Below are positions 19,701 through 30,517 of a DNA stretch of 64,000 nucleotides, piece after piece (the stretch's first letter is position 1; each line of letters opens with the position of its first letter). A program made the translations under genes and the position numbers. The DNA is from Laspinema sp963821735. Its GTDB lineage: Bacteria > Cyanobacteriota > Cyanobacteriia > Cyanobacteriales > Laspinemataceae. The notes beneath the pieces were generated by a model, which ran no database searches, had not been told where the DNA came from, and saw only the letters and a list, made by a program, of their open reading frames with translations. The stretch is from positions 868,001 through 932,000 of the forward strand of contig CAWGFK010000055.1 of NCBI GenBank assembly GCA_963821735.1. Reading direction: 5' to 3'.

Positions 19701-22700
19701 GATCCATCGTTGAGGGTTAAACGACCAGTTTCTATTGTGATAGCGCCTGCATTCCCTTGTCCCAAAGTTGAAGTCGTGATTCTGGCTCCATCAGTGAGAG
19801 CTAACTGAGCCGTTTCTATCGTGAGGTCACCGGCATTTCCAATAGCTTCTAAACCGACAATCGTCTGTAATATACTGCCAAATCCATTATAATCAAACCC
19901 ATTTAAGGTCACTGATTCAGTAGCGCGAACGGTCAAGTTACCTGCATTCCCTTCTCCGAAGGTTGAGGTAAAAATCTCGGAGCCATCATTGAGGGCTAAC
20001 TGAGCCGTTTCTATCGTGATAGCCCCTGCATTGCCTTGTCCGAAAGTTGAGGTCGTGATTCTGGCTCCATCGTTGAGGTTTAAGCGACCCGTTTCTACAG
20101 TCAGATTGCCTGCATCTCCAGTAGCTTCTGATTCGACAGTAGTGCTTAAAACACTGCCCCTTCCATCGCCACGTAACCCGCTCAATGTTACTGATTCAGA
20201 AGCGCGAATACTCAGAGCGCCTGCATTACCTTGTCCGAAGGTTGACGAGGATATGAAGGCTCCATCAGAGAGGGTTAACTCATTGGTTTCTACAGTGAGG
20301 TTCCCCGCATCTCCTATGGCTCCTCCATCGACTCCTGTCTCAAAAAAGCTGGAAGTTAGGTTACCATCTAACCCGCTCAAGGTCACGGATTCAGTAGCAC
20401 TAACACTCAGAGAGCCTGCATTCCCTTGCCCAAAGGTTGAGGTGGTGATTCTGGCTCCATCGTTGAGGGTTAAGCGACCCGTTTCTACAGTCAGATTGCC
20501 TGCATCTCCTGTAGCTCCTGACTCGACTGTAGTTAGTAAAATGCTACCCCTTCCATCGCCACGTAACCCACTCAAGGTCACGGATTCAGTTGCGCGAACA
20601 CTCAGAGAGCCTGCATTCCCTTGCCCAACGCTTGAGGATTCCATCCTGGCTCCATCAGTGAGGGTTAGCTGAGTAGTTTACAATTAGGAGATTACCTGCA
20701 TTCCCAATGGCTCCTGAAGAGACTGCTGTCTCCACAAAAGCTGGAAGTTCCATCAAGCACGTAACCCACTCAAGGATCACGGATTCAGTAGCCCGAACAC
20801 TCAGATTACCGGCATTGCCTTGTCCCCGAGTTGAGGAGGAAATGAAAGCTCCATCGGTCAGGGTTAAGCGACCCGTTTCTACAGTTAGATTACCGGCATC
20901 CCCAATGGCTCGGGGAAATACTTGAGTCCGTAAAATACTGCCAATCCCATTACTATCTAAGCCACTCAATTCCACTGATTCAGTAGCGCGAATGGTCAGG
21001 TTACCTGCATTCCCTTGTCCCAAGGTTGAAGCGGAGATTAAGCCTCCATCCGTGAAGGTTAATCTGCCGGTTTCTACAGTCAGGTTACCCGCATTGCCAA
21101 TGGCGGCTGAACCCACCTCAGTCTTGATAAAGCTAAAGTTGCCGAGGGGATCTAATCCACTCAAGGTTATTGATTCAGAGGCATCAATGCTCAAATCACC
21201 TGCATTACCTTCTCCAAAAGTTGACGATTCGATACTGAGCACCATCGGAGAGGGTTAACTTCGCCGTCTCTACAGTCAGGTTACCTGCATTTCCTCTGGC
21301 TCCTCCACTAAACTGCTGTCTGCAAAAAGCTGGTAGTTCCATTGCCATCTAATCCACTCAATGTCAGGGATTCAGTGGCACTAATACTCAGAGCGCCTGC
21401 ATTACCTTGTCCAAAGGTTGATGTGGTAATCCTAGCCCCATCATTTAGGATTAAGCGACCCGTTTCTACCGTGAGCGAACCAGCATCTCCGGTACTTCCT
21501 GCTTCAACTGTAGTGCCTAGAAACACTGCCCCGTCCATCGCCACGTAACCCACTCAATGTTACTGATTCAGTGGCTCGAATGGTTAAATCTCCTGCATTG
21601 CCTTGTCCCAAGGTTGATGTGGCAATCAAGGATCCATAGTTGAGGGTTAACTGTGCGGTTTCGATAGTCAGGTTTCCGGCATTCCCTGTTGCTCCTTCTC
21701 TAACTGCTGCCTCTACAAGGCTGGGTTCTCCATTACCATCTAACCCACTTAAAGTGACTGACTCAGAAGCACGAATACTCAAAGCGCCTGCATTCCCTTG
21801 TCCGAAGCTTGATGTGGTAATCCAGGCTCCATTGTTGAGGGTTAACTGTGCGGTTTCAATGGTCAGATTTCCTGCATTGCCTTGACCAAGGTTGATGTCG
21901 TGATGATAGCTTCATCGCTGAGGGCGATTTAGCTCAGGAGTTTCTAAGGTGAGGTTGCCTGCATTGCCAGATGAGCTTTCTAGAGCGATTAAGAGTCCCT
22001 GAACACCGCTAGGACTTCCAGATTCATCCAAACCGCTCAAATTTCACGAATTCAGTGGCACGAACAGCCACATCACTTGTATTCCCTTGCCCAAAACCGA
22101 AGGAAGCAATGCCAGATCCATCAGTAAGGTCTAACTGAGCGGTTTCAATAGTGATGTTTCCAGCATTGTTGCTGCCGCCTACATCGACGCCAGTTACTAC
22201 ACTACTGGCAAACTCTAAGGGGTTAGAACCGCTTAACTCGATCGCCTCAGTGGTGCGGATTGTGAGATTTTGACCCGGTTGATTTCCTTCGGTGAAAGAG
22301 AGGATGGCTGACCCTTCGCTTAGGGAGAGGTTTCGGGCTTGGATGTGGATTCGACCGGACCCTTCTCCCGAGGCATCTAAGGAGGCGGAGGCGGTGAGGC
22401 GAATGTCTCGGAAATCTGTAACCTCTGAATATCCGAGGTCCCAGCCGTTGTTTGTGGGGTTGAGGCTGACTGTGCTGTTATCTCCAACGCTGCCGAGTTC
22501 AATTCCTCCACCTTTTGAGGTGAGGTTCCCGCCGTTTACCTCAATGTCGGCACTGACTAGGGCCAAGGTTTGCTCTTGTACTCCTAAACCAATGGGGCGA
22601 TTTTCTCGGAAGAGTAATCCGGAATCTGGGTCATCAGAAATATTATTCCCAGGACCTTGGACGACAATTTTACCGGGGTTGGCTCCCATTTGCAAGCCGA

Positions 22701-23250
22701 TCGGGATGCTGACGGTCAGTAGGGGTGGGGTTTCACTGGGTAAGGTAGTGAAGGCTGTCCCGTCGGCAAAGTTAACCCGATTAGCGGTGGAGGCTAGAAA
22801 TGAGCCACCGATGTTTAATTGGGCGTTGGGTCCGAAAACGATGCCATTAGGATTGAGTAAAAATAAGTTGGCAAACCCGTTGGCACGGATTAAGCCATCA
22901 ATATTAGAAATAGAGTTGCCGGTAACCCGACTGAAGATATTTTGAATATCCAGACTGTTGTTAAAAAATGCTTCGCTGCCGGTGGGGATAGAAAATTCTT
23001 GGAAGCTGTGAAATAGGTTCCCTCCCGCTTGGGTTCCTCCGTTAATCTGGTTGATATTTCCCTGGGGGGTAACGGTGGAATTTACGGGTAGGGTGGCATC
23101 GGGGATGATTTGGGCTTGAATTGCGGGAATTGCGTTAAAGCAATTGAATAGCAAGCTGCCAGAAAACAGGACAAAGGTTTGGCTGAATCGTTGTAATGTT
23201 AGACCCGGTTTTAACCCCAGGTTTTCTGAAATATGGGGATGCTCGTTCAT
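16714..23250 (-). pseudogene. Giant two-partner-secretion filamentous hemagglutinin, multiply frameshifted
   Basis: A TpsA-type exoprotein of about 2,170 codons. The N-terminal part (22024-23250) has a signal region and the hemagglutination-activity domain (PVNSTVTPQGNINQINGG, FANLFLLNPNGIVFGPNAQL). The middle is a long array of beta-helix repeats (GNLTVRATESVTLSGL and TAQLTLNDGASITTSTFGQG type). The end carries the cyanobacterial C-terminal box (SEFIVTGRGGLPPNPIEAI). At least nine breaks shift the frame, near 22020, 21780, 21530, 21280, 20650, 18500, 18440, 18250, 17950-17620 and 17371; the last is a lost A in GCAAAT. ATG 23250 is preferred to 23328, which lies in an AGAAACC repeat. No TpsB pore gene is nearby. 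Confidence 0.85.
17950..21900 (-). repeat. Tandem beta-helix coding repeats, period about 276-279 bp
   Basis: Inside the hemagglutinin gene near-identical blocks recur; for example the segment coding ATESVTLSGL appears at about 18885, 19164 and 19440 (+ coordinates), 276-279 bases apart. One unit of about 92 residues contains two related half-repeats. High DNA identity between neighbouring units points to recent duplication or gene conversion. Confidence 0.8.
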
Positions 23251-23386
23251 GAACCCTGATTGATAAATGGGATGAGAGTTTTTTAGTGCAGTTTGACCGA
23301 AAGAGAGAGACCAGAAACCGGGTTCCATTCGTCAATTGGGATGAATTTCCCGAGACGATTTCCAGAAACCCGGTTTCTTCTAACTT

Positions 23387-24229
23387 CTAGGGGTTGCTTC
23401 CAATTTCTGTTGATGTATTTTCTAGACTGATCGCAATAATCGGTACTTCGTTAGGCAAGGTAGCAATCTCTCCCAAATTGGCTGATTCTAAGAGGTTTTG
23501 CCAGGTTTGGGCTAGGAGGGGATCCGTCGGTTGTTCCTGGCGGAGTTGAGCTAAGATGGCGATCGCCTCATGCCAAACCCCATTTTCTGCATATAATTGA
23601 GACCGGGTGATGGGGTCGGCTGCCTCTAAAGTTGTGATCAGGTTGGGATTGAGTTCGACTCGCTGAGTCCATCCTTGGGTTTCTACATTTTTCCTAAAAT
23701 CCTGGGGATTACAAATTAGGGAAAAATACCAGGAGTAATTGATTCCTGATTCTAGTTTTATTTCATCGGAGGGCAGGGTCAAACTGGCGATCGCCTCGTT
23801 CCCAGAGATGTCAAATGTCGTGCGATAAATATCATTGTCTTCTTCATCTTTCAAGACAAATTCTGCTTGGCGAGCTACCGTTTGCGGAATATACACCAAA
23901 AATTCTGGGGCCTCCGATACAGTCGTTCCAAAATGTTTAGGTTCTGATTTTAGATTCGGCATCAGTGCCATCAGGAATGGATCGGTCCTATTTTCATCCT
24001 GGTCCGCTTCGCATCGTCCCCCACGAGTTCCACCCCCTACAGTAGGAGGTGTTCCTAAATCTTTTGGCGGTTTATACTGGGCAACCTCTATCTCTGAACC
24101 GCGCCCGGTTGCTGCAAAATAGGAAAAATCAGTTGTTTGGAGTGGGTTAGACGTTATACCGAATGTTGCTACGTTAACGATTAAAACCGGAAAAATTGCT
24201 GGGATAAGTGATAATTTTCTCTGATGCAT
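23387..24229 (-). CDS. DUF928 domain secreted protein
   Basis: A 280-residue protein with a signal peptide (about residues 1-24) and a DUF928 domain: GGGTRGGRC, LMALMPNLKSEPKHFGTTVSE, PEFLVYIPQT, WYFSLICNPQDF and a helical end with AENGVWHEAIAILAQL. DUF928 proteins occur mostly in cyanobacteria and usually next to CHASE2 sensors, hemagglutinins and CHAT proteins, as here; their function is unknown. I chose ATG 24229 because AAGGAAGG precedes it and a good signal peptide begins there. An upstream ATG at 24343 overlaps the cyclase stop (ATGA), so coupling from that start is also possible. Confidence 0.82.
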   Translation of the reverse strand: MHQRKLSLIPAIFPVLIVNVATFGITSNPLQTTDFSYFAATGRGSEIEVAQYKPPKDLGTPPTVGGGTRGGRCEADQDENRTDPFLMALMPNLKSEPKHFGTTVSEAPEFLVYIPQTVARQAEFVLKDEEDNDIYRTTFDISGNEAIASLTLPSDEIKLESGINYSWYFSLICNPQDFRKNVETQGWTQRVELNPNLITTLEAADPITRSQLYAENGVWHEAIAILAQLRQEQPTDPLLAQTWQNLLESANLGEIATLPNEVPIIAISLENTSTEIGSNP

Positions 24230-24339
24230 AATACAGCCTTCCTTGGTAAATGACAACCCTTTCAACCAAGCCTCACTAATAGGCAATTTATAACTGACAA
24301 ATCTATTGAATAACAACTTTTGTAATAAAACTTTACAAT

Positions 24340-26309
24340 TCATGAATTGGATGCGCTGATTTGCTCTCCGAAAACTTGATAAACATTAACAGGTTGTTGG
24401 CGACCCTTTAGCAAAACCCGGTCAACCCGTTTAGTGGAAAAATGTTTAGGAAGTAAGCGATAAGTTTCTTCGGAAATTAAAATTCGGCATATTCCACCAT
24501 CAATTGATTTATCATAACTTTCCAATCGAGCAGCAATATTGACCGTATCACCAATGATAGTATAATCCTGGCGTTGATGGCTGCCTAAACTGCCCACAAC
24601 CAGGGGACCTGTAGCAATTCCTACCCGCATGGATACCGTGGGTTTTCCAGCTAGTTTCCACTGCTGATTTAAGGATTCCAGTGCGGCGGCCATTCCTAAT
24701 GCACAAGAGACGGCTTTTTGGGCATCTGAGGCAATTTCTTCTGGGGTAGTCGCCGGGAGGGGAATGCCAAAAACTGCCATAACTGCATCGCCAATAAATT
24801 TATCGATCGCCCCGTCGGAGTCGAGCACCACTTTTGCCATTGCACTCATATATTCATTCAACCAAGACATCAAAAGTTTAGGCGGCATTCCTTCAGCAAT
24901 GCTGCTAAATCCTTTTAAATCCGTAAACAAAACGGTAGCAATTACTTCTTGTCCTTCTAGTTGTCCTTCTTTGAGAATTTTTTGGCGATCGCGCCAAATC
25001 GCTTTTGCAATTTTTGGGGTGACGTGCCGTTCAAATAATCGCATGACAGTTTGTCGTTCTTCCCGTTCGATATTCGCAATATAAGCGGTGATGGCCAGTG
25101 CTGATCCGGTTAAAGATAAAATGGGAGGAACAACGGGAATCCACCATCCCCTTAAAAAAGCTAAATAGGCACTGCCTGTTAATATTATGGCAAAAATGAT
25201 AATATTAATTCCGGTCCAGGAAAAAGCATAATAAACATTGAAACTAGAGGCATATCGTTTCAAACCCAGCTAAAATCCCTCCCGTCCAAGCCCCTACTAA
25301 AATTAATCCAATTTCTAAGGATTCGGGCCAAACTTGAATCAGAGGTTCGGTTATCTAATGCTGCACTAATGATTTGACTGGTGAAGTTTGCATGAATTTC
25401 TATCCCAGAGACCCGGTTAGATGCATCGGTTATGGCGCTATTATCATAAGGGGTATGAAAATCATCGGGAACGCTGGCTGCCATTGTGCCAATTAAAACA
25501 ACGCGATCGCGAGCAAAATCATCAGCAATTTTATTCTCTAAAACATCAGTTAAAGATACAATTTTAAATGTATTACGCACATCTTTATGGTTCATCAGAA
25601 TCTGATAACCTCGGTCATCCTTGCGGACGTAGCTGCCATCATTAGAGCGTAATCGCACGAAGACTGCATTTCCGAGTTGCAGATATTCAGGATTGACCTC
25701 TTCTGCATTTTGGGGAATAATGCCTTCTGGTTTTAGATATAAAAATGCTAAACTCAGTCCCAAACTCGGCAAGGCTTCACCCTCGGGGGTTTCTAAATAA
25801 AGCAACCCCCGCCGAATCGTTCCATCTGAATCTAAGATTAAATTATTAAATCCAATTTGGCCGCGTTCTTTTAAAATCTTGTTAGGTGAAACCGCCCAAT
25901 TATTGTCGCCCCGACTGACCATCTGAACTCCAATTAAGTTGGGCATTGTCTCAAATACTTCTAAGAGTTTTTGATGTCCCGGTTCCACAGGCAAATCCCG
26001 ATAAACATCTAACCCGATCACCCTTGGTTGTCGGGCTTTTAATCGGGTAATTAACTCAGCAATCACGCCATCAGGAATCGGCCATTGTCCGATAGTTTGG
26101 ATATCGGTTTCAGAGATTCCCACAATCACAATTCTGGAATCCCTCGGTTCTTGGGGGCGACTGCGAATAAACCAATCAAATGCCCTCAATTCCATCCCTT
26201 GTAATGCGCCGGTTAAGCGCAGGAGGATAACTAAACCGGCAATGGTGGTGGCCCCGAAAAAGACAGCGCCCCATTCTTCCCCCACTCGCGGTATCCATCG
26301 TTTCCACAT
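24340..26309 (-). pseudogene. CHASE2-domain adenylate/guanylate cyclase with two frameshifts
   Basis: A membrane sensor-cyclase. A first helix (about residues 15-33) is followed by an extracytoplasmic CHASE2 domain (about 35-325; FDWFIRSRPQEPRDSRIVIVG, VIGLDVYRDLPV), then a helix bundle and a class III cyclase domain with metal-binding aspartates in VLFTDLKGFSSIAEG and GDAVMAVFGIP, plus GDTVNIAARLES. It would make cAMP or cGMP. Two one-base shifts at about 25340 and 25258 split the gene in the membrane region: the sequence between them reads LILVGAWTGGILAGFET in a third frame, exactly the missing helices. Both flanking halves are otherwise intact. First gene of the DUF928-hemagglutinin-CHAT run. 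Confidence 0.85.
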
Positions 26310-26373
26310 AGTTGAACCCTAATTTATTAAAATAGAACTTACTGATTAACTGTAGCAGGTTTTTAATCTTTCT

Positions 26374-27078
26374 TTAATCATAGAGACTGTGATGCTTACT
26401 TCTGAGATAGCGAATTAATTTTTCTTGGTTTTCTGGAATCAGGCAGCGAGTGACCATTGAGTTGGTACGCACGCGGTAGTTAAATAAGACTTCGGGGATA
26501 TGATAAAATTCCCATCCTTTCTCTAGGGCAGTTAGCCATAAATCCCAGTCTTCAAAGCCTAATTTATCGGGAATGTTGGGGTCATATCCGCCGCAGTCTT
26601 GCCAGAGGGTTTTTCTAAAGATGGCGCAGGCATCGATATAGTTGCCTTGTAATAATCGGGTGGGGTCAAAGTCGGGGACTTGCCAAGTTCCGGTGCGATC
26701 GCCCATGAATTCCACATCCCCATACACGACTCCCACCCGAGGAAATTGGTCTAAAATTTCAATGCCTTTGATAATATAGTCCGGTCTGATTTTATTGTCC
26801 GCATCTAAGGGTAAAATATATTTGCCTTGGGCTGATTTTATGCCCACATTCCGGGCAATCGCTAATCCTTGATTTGATTGATGGATGATTTGATATTCTT
26901 GTTTTTGTAGATAATGCAGTACCTCTAAGGTTAAGGGTTCCGTTGAACCATCGTTGACGATGATGAGTTCCAAAGGTGCATAAAAACAGTCCTCGACGCT
27001 GGCGATCGCATCCAGGAGATATTCCCCTTGGTTATAACAAGGAATAATCACCGATAGCACAATTTCATCTAAACCCAT
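26374..27078 (-). CDS. Family 2 glycosyltransferase
   Basis: A GT-A fold glycosyltransferase of 234 residues from the start used here. Family motifs are LSVIIPCYNQGEYLLDAI at the start, IVNDGSTEP (nucleotide-sugar binding), LPLDADNKI (the DxD-type metal site) and the acceptor-side FEDWDLWLTA. There are no membrane helices, so it is a soluble enzyme that adds a sugar to a polysaccharide or glycolipid; the substrate is unknown. ATG 27078 has AGGGGGG at suitable spacing; upstream ATGs at 27087 and 27120 and a TTG at 27186 are less supported. It is divergent from the SDR gene, 141 bases away. Confidence 0.85.
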   Translation of the reverse strand: MGLDEIVLSVIIPCYNQGEYLLDAIASVEDCFYAPLELIIVNDGSTEPLTLEVLHYLQKQEYQIIHQSNQGLAIARNVGIKSAQGKYILPLDADNKIRPDYIIKGIEILDQFPRVGVVYGDVEFMGDRTGTWQVPDFDPTRLLQGNYIDACAIFRKTLWQDCGGYDPNIPDKLGFEDWDLWLTALEKGWEFYHIPEVLFNYRVRTNSMVTRCLIPENQEKLIRYLRSKHHSLYD

Positions 27079-27218
27079 TGCGTGCATCACCCCCCTATTG
27101 TTTACCCCGTTTCCTGCCATTCCGGTTGCTGCAAACCTGGATATTTCTAGGTGTTGCCACAAGTTACCCCGTTTCGCTATAATCAATCGGTCAATTCTTA
27201 TGATAAGCTGAGTCTAAA

Positions 27219-28085
27219 GTGGACGCCAAGTTGTCGGATAATCCTAAACCCTTAAGGGGTAAAGTCGCTGTGGTAACCGGGGCGAGTCGTGGTGCAGGGC
27301 GAGGGATTGCCCTGGTTTTAGGGGAAGCGGGGGCGACTGTCTATGTGACGGGACGGAGTGTGCGAGGGGAGGCAACAACGGATAATCTGCCGGGGACGAT
27401 TGAGGAGACGGCAGAAGCGGTGACGGCGCGGGGTGGGGTGGGTATCCCGGTGCGTTGTGATGTGACGCAGGATGAGCAGGTGGAGGCGTTATTTAACCGG
27501 ATACAACGTGATGGGCGGTTAGATATTGTGGTGAATAATGCCTGGGGGGGTTATGAAGGTTATGATGGCAAGACTTGGGCGGATGGGACGGAGTTTTTTG
27601 CGCCGTTTTGGGAGCAATCTTTGCAGCGTTGGGAGGGGATGTTTACGGCAGGGGTGCGATCGCATTTGGTTGCCAGTCGTTGTGCGGTGCCGTTGATGTT
27701 GTCCCAGCAGCAAGGGTTGATTGTGAATACGATCGCCTGGGACCGGGATAAGTATCTGGGGAATCTGTTTTATGATATGGCAAAACACGCGATCGCCCGG
27801 ATGACGTTGGCGATGGCACGAGATTTGGAACCGTATAAAATTGCAGCAGTGGCAGTGGCACCGGGGTTTATGCGAACAGAACGAGTGTTAGATGCGCCGG
27901 ATGTGGATTTAGCACAAACTGAGTCTACGGAATATATCGGACGGGCGATCGCCGCCCTCGCCACAGACCCCAATGTGCTGGAACTCTCAGGAACTGTCCT
28001 GACGGTGGGGGATTTGGCGGTGGAATATGGGTTTACAGATATTGATGGCAGGCAAATTGCAGCATTTCGCTTGGAGGAGATGTGA
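27219..28085 (+). CDS. SDR family oxidoreductase
   Basis: A 288-residue classical short-chain dehydrogenase/reductase, similar in layout to DHRS1-like proteins. It has the NAD(P)-binding TGASRGAGRGIA (about residues 20-31), the NNAWGG structural motif (about 106-111) and the catalytic tyrosine-lysine pair in YDMAKHAIA. The substrate is unknown. Start is GTG 27219. The last codons overlap the start of the SPINDLY-like gene by four bases (GTGA), so the two are co-translated. The function may relate to sugar or lipid modification given its glycosyltransferase neighbours. Confidence 0.88.
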   Translation: MDAKLSDNPKPLRGKVAVVTGASRGAGRGIALVLGEAGATVYVTGRSVRGEATTDNLPGTIEETAEAVTARGGVGIPVRCDVTQDEQVEALFNRIQRDGRLDIVVNNAWGGYEGYDGKTWADGTEFFAPFWEQSLQRWEGMFTAGVRSHLVASRCAVPLMLSQQQGLIVNTIAWDRDKYLGNLFYDMAKHAIARMTLAMARDLEPYKIAAVAVAPGFMRTERVLDAPDVDLAQTESTEYIGRAIAALATDPNVLELSGTVLTVGDLAVEYGFTDIDGRQIAAFRLEEM

Positions 28086-30352
28086 GTTCTGAACTGGATA
28101 TCCTCTTAGCGGATGGGTTTACCTTGTATGAATCGGGTTCTTTGACCCTTGCGGAACAAAAGTTTGAACAAGTGCTAGGGATGGATTCCAGTCACCCCCA
28201 GGCATTGTGCGGGTTGGGAATGCTGTATTATCGGCAAGGACGATATGAAGATGCCCTGGATTACTTAGAACAGTCTCTCCAGTTCGATGCAAATCAGGCG
28301 ATTTGCCATTATACTCAGGGGTTAGTCTTGGCAAAATTGGGTTATCTGGCAGAAGCGACGACTGCCTATCACCAGGCGGTTACAGTTGACCCGGGTTATC
28401 TGAATGCCTATTCTGAGTTAGGAAATGTTTGTATAGAACGGGGAGATTTGACCCTAGCGGAAACTGCCTATCGGCACAGAATTGCTTTGAGTCCAGATTG
28501 GCAGAGTTATGTGAGTTTAGGGCATTTATTCATCGCCCAGCAGCGAATTGATGAGGCAATATCCGCTTATCAAACTGCCCTAGAACTCCAACCCCGTCAT
28601 CCCGATATTCTCTACTCCCTAGGAATTGCTTTTTCTGCTAAAAATCATCCAGATTCTAGTCTGTATTTTGGGTTTGCTGCTTATCGCAAACAGGAGTATG
28701 AAAGCGCAATTGCCCATTATCAACAGTTTCAAAAAACTCACAAGGGAGAGATGGAGTTTTATCTTGCTCTTGCTGACTGTTATCAATACTTGAATCGATG
28801 GGAAGAAGCAATTTCTACTTATCGTCAAGGGATTGCCCTTCATCGGGAAGCAGTCGAACTTTATTTATCGTTTATTTTAGCTTTACAGAATTGTGGTAAA
28901 ATTGAACAAGCGCGGCAAATTGCTGATGAGGGATTGGCTGTTCTGCCTGATTGCTTATCCCTGAAGTTGGAAAAAATTCGCCTGTTTCCGGTTTTGTATG
29001 AAAACTTAGAGCAACTGGAGTTTTATCGAAACCGATTTATATTAGAGTTAGATGATTTGATTCAAAATTGCTCTTTAAAAACCGAGTTTTCTCAAAAACA
29101 AGCTCTCAATGCTATAGCAGTCAATACGAATTTTTATCTCCAGTATCAAGGTAAAAATGATTTAGCTTTGCAGCAAAAATATGGACAATTTGTGCATCAG
29201 GTGATGGCGGCAAATTATCCTCAGTGGGTCAAACCGTTACCCATGCCAACCCTCAAGACTGGGGAACGAATTAGAATCGGCTATATTTCTGCTTGTTTGC
29301 AGTGGCATACGGTGGGGATGGTGTTTTCTGGGTGGTTGGAACATCGGAACCGCGAGGAGTTTGAGGTGTATTGTTATGATGTCGGACGACAACGCGATCG
29401 CCTCACGGACTGGTTCCATCTCAACAGTGACTACTTTTATTCCATTCCCGATGATATTCCCGCAGTTTGTCAGCAAATTCAACAGGATAGTTTGCATATT
29501 CTAGTCTTTTTAGATATTGGAATGTATGCACCCATGACTCAACTGGCGGGTTTACGATTGGCCCCGGTTCAAGCTGTCGCTTGGGGACATCCGATTACCT
29601 CGGGTTTACCCACTCAGGATTATTTTATTTCCAGCGATTTGATGGAACCGGAGAATGCTCAAACTCATTATTCAGAACAACTGATTCGGTTACCCAATTT
29701 AGGAATTTATTTCCCCAAACCCCAGATTCCTGCAATAAATAAAACTCGGGCGGATTATGGCATCCCCAATGATGCAGTCATGTATTTATCCTGCCAATCT
29801 TTGTTTAAATATTTGCCGCAATATGATATAATTTTCCCATCAATTTGCCAAGCAGTGGCAAAAGCAAAATTGGTGTTTATCGGTCACAAAAGCAACCCGA
29901 TTACCGAGCAATTTTGTCAGCGACTGGATGCTGCCTTTGCTGAGGTGGGGTTAGATTATCAAGAGTATTGTATAATTTTGCCTAGACAGAGCAAGCGGGA
30001 CTATTGGAACTTGCTCTCAATGGCGGATATTGGGTTAGATACCTTTGGGTTTACGGGATTTTTAACAACCTTAGAAGCAGTTGCGGTCAATTTGCCCCTC
30101 GTCACTCATTTAGGACCCTTTATGCGGGGTCGTCAGTCAGCAGGAATTTTGAAAAGAGTGGGGGCCACGGAGACAGTCGCCCAAACCTTGCAAGATTATA
30201 TTAAAATAGCCGTTACCTTGGGATTAAACCGGGAGAGGAGAGAGGCGATCGCCTCTAAAATCAACGAGGGCCATCAGTGGTTATACGAGGACAACACCGG
30301 AGTCAAAGCATTGGAAGACTTTTATCGGGCGATGGTAAAGGAAAAAGGATAA
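28082..30352 (+). CDS. TPR-fused SPINDLY/OGT-like (GT41) glycosyltransferase
   Basis: A 756-residue protein with about eight N-terminal TPR repeats (residues 1-290) and a C-terminal domain of the O-GlcNAc-transferase/SPINDLY family: RIGYISACLQWHTVGMVFSG (about 400-419), LDIGMYAPMTQLAGLRLAPVQ, WGHPITSGLPTQDYFIS and the nucleotide-sugar part with FTGFLTTLEAVAVNLPLVT. Such enzymes modify serine/threonine side chains of proteins with a sugar; bacterial targets are mostly unknown. GTG 28082 follows a strong GGAGGAGA inside the SDR gene. Length and order are typical for the cyanobacterial members. Confidence 0.9.
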   Translation: MSSELDILLADGFTLYESGSLTLAEQKFEQVLGMDSSHPQALCGLGMLYYRQGRYEDALDYLEQSLQFDANQAICHYTQGLVLAKLGYLAEATTAYHQAVTVDPGYLNAYSELGNVCIERGDLTLAETAYRHRIALSPDWQSYVSLGHLFIAQQRIDEAISAYQTALELQPRHPDILYSLGIAFSAKNHPDSSLYFGFAAYRKQEYESAIAHYQQFQKTHKGEMEFYLALADCYQYLNRWEEAISTYRQGIALHREAVELYLSFILALQNCGKIEQARQIADEGLAVLPDCLSLKLEKIRLFPVLYENLEQLEFYRNRFILELDDLIQNCSLKTEFSQKQALNAIAVNTNFYLQYQGKNDLALQQKYGQFVHQVMAANYPQWVKPLPMPTLKTGERIRIGYISACLQWHTVGMVFSGWLEHRNREEFEVYCYDVGRQRDRLTDWFHLNSDYFYSIPDDIPAVCQQIQQDSLHILVFLDIGMYAPMTQLAGLRLAPVQAVAWGHPITSGLPTQDYFISSDLMEPENAQTHYSEQLIRLPNLGIYFPKPQIPAINKTRADYGIPNDAVMYLSCQSLFKYLPQYDIIFPSICQAVAKAKLVFIGHKSNPITEQFCQRLDAAFAEVGLDYQEYCIILPRQSKRDYWNLLSMADIGLDTFGFTGFLTTLEAVAVNLPLVTHLGPFMRGRQSAGILKRVGATETVAQTLQDYIKIAVTLGLNRERREAIASKINEGHQWLYEDNTGVKALEDFYRAMVKEKG

Positions 30353-30370
30353 AAACGGAAAGAAGGACAA

Positions 30371-30434
30371 CTATATCTCCCCCATCTCCCCCATCCACCC
30401 CATCTCCCCCATCTCCCCCATCCTCCCCCATCTC
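30371..30434. repeat. CCCCCATCT minisatellite
   Basis: About six to seven units of a 9-base repeat CCCCCATCT (with CCACC and CTCC variants) follow 20-80 bases after the GT41 stop codon. The same unit in the opposite orientation forms a larger array at 44371-44519 and a variant array at 44729-44792. Confidence 0.85.
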
Positions 30435-30517
30435 TGAAACAGAACCCCCCTCCCTCCCGTCCCATAGTCAAATAATTCGGTGCATCCCAAATTATTTCAC
30501 CTCTTGAGAGAAACCAA

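Noticed and set aside
18543..21885. Long open frames on the plus strand over the hemagglutinin region
   Set aside because: They are antisense to the beta-helix repeats, repeat with the same period and have no family features.
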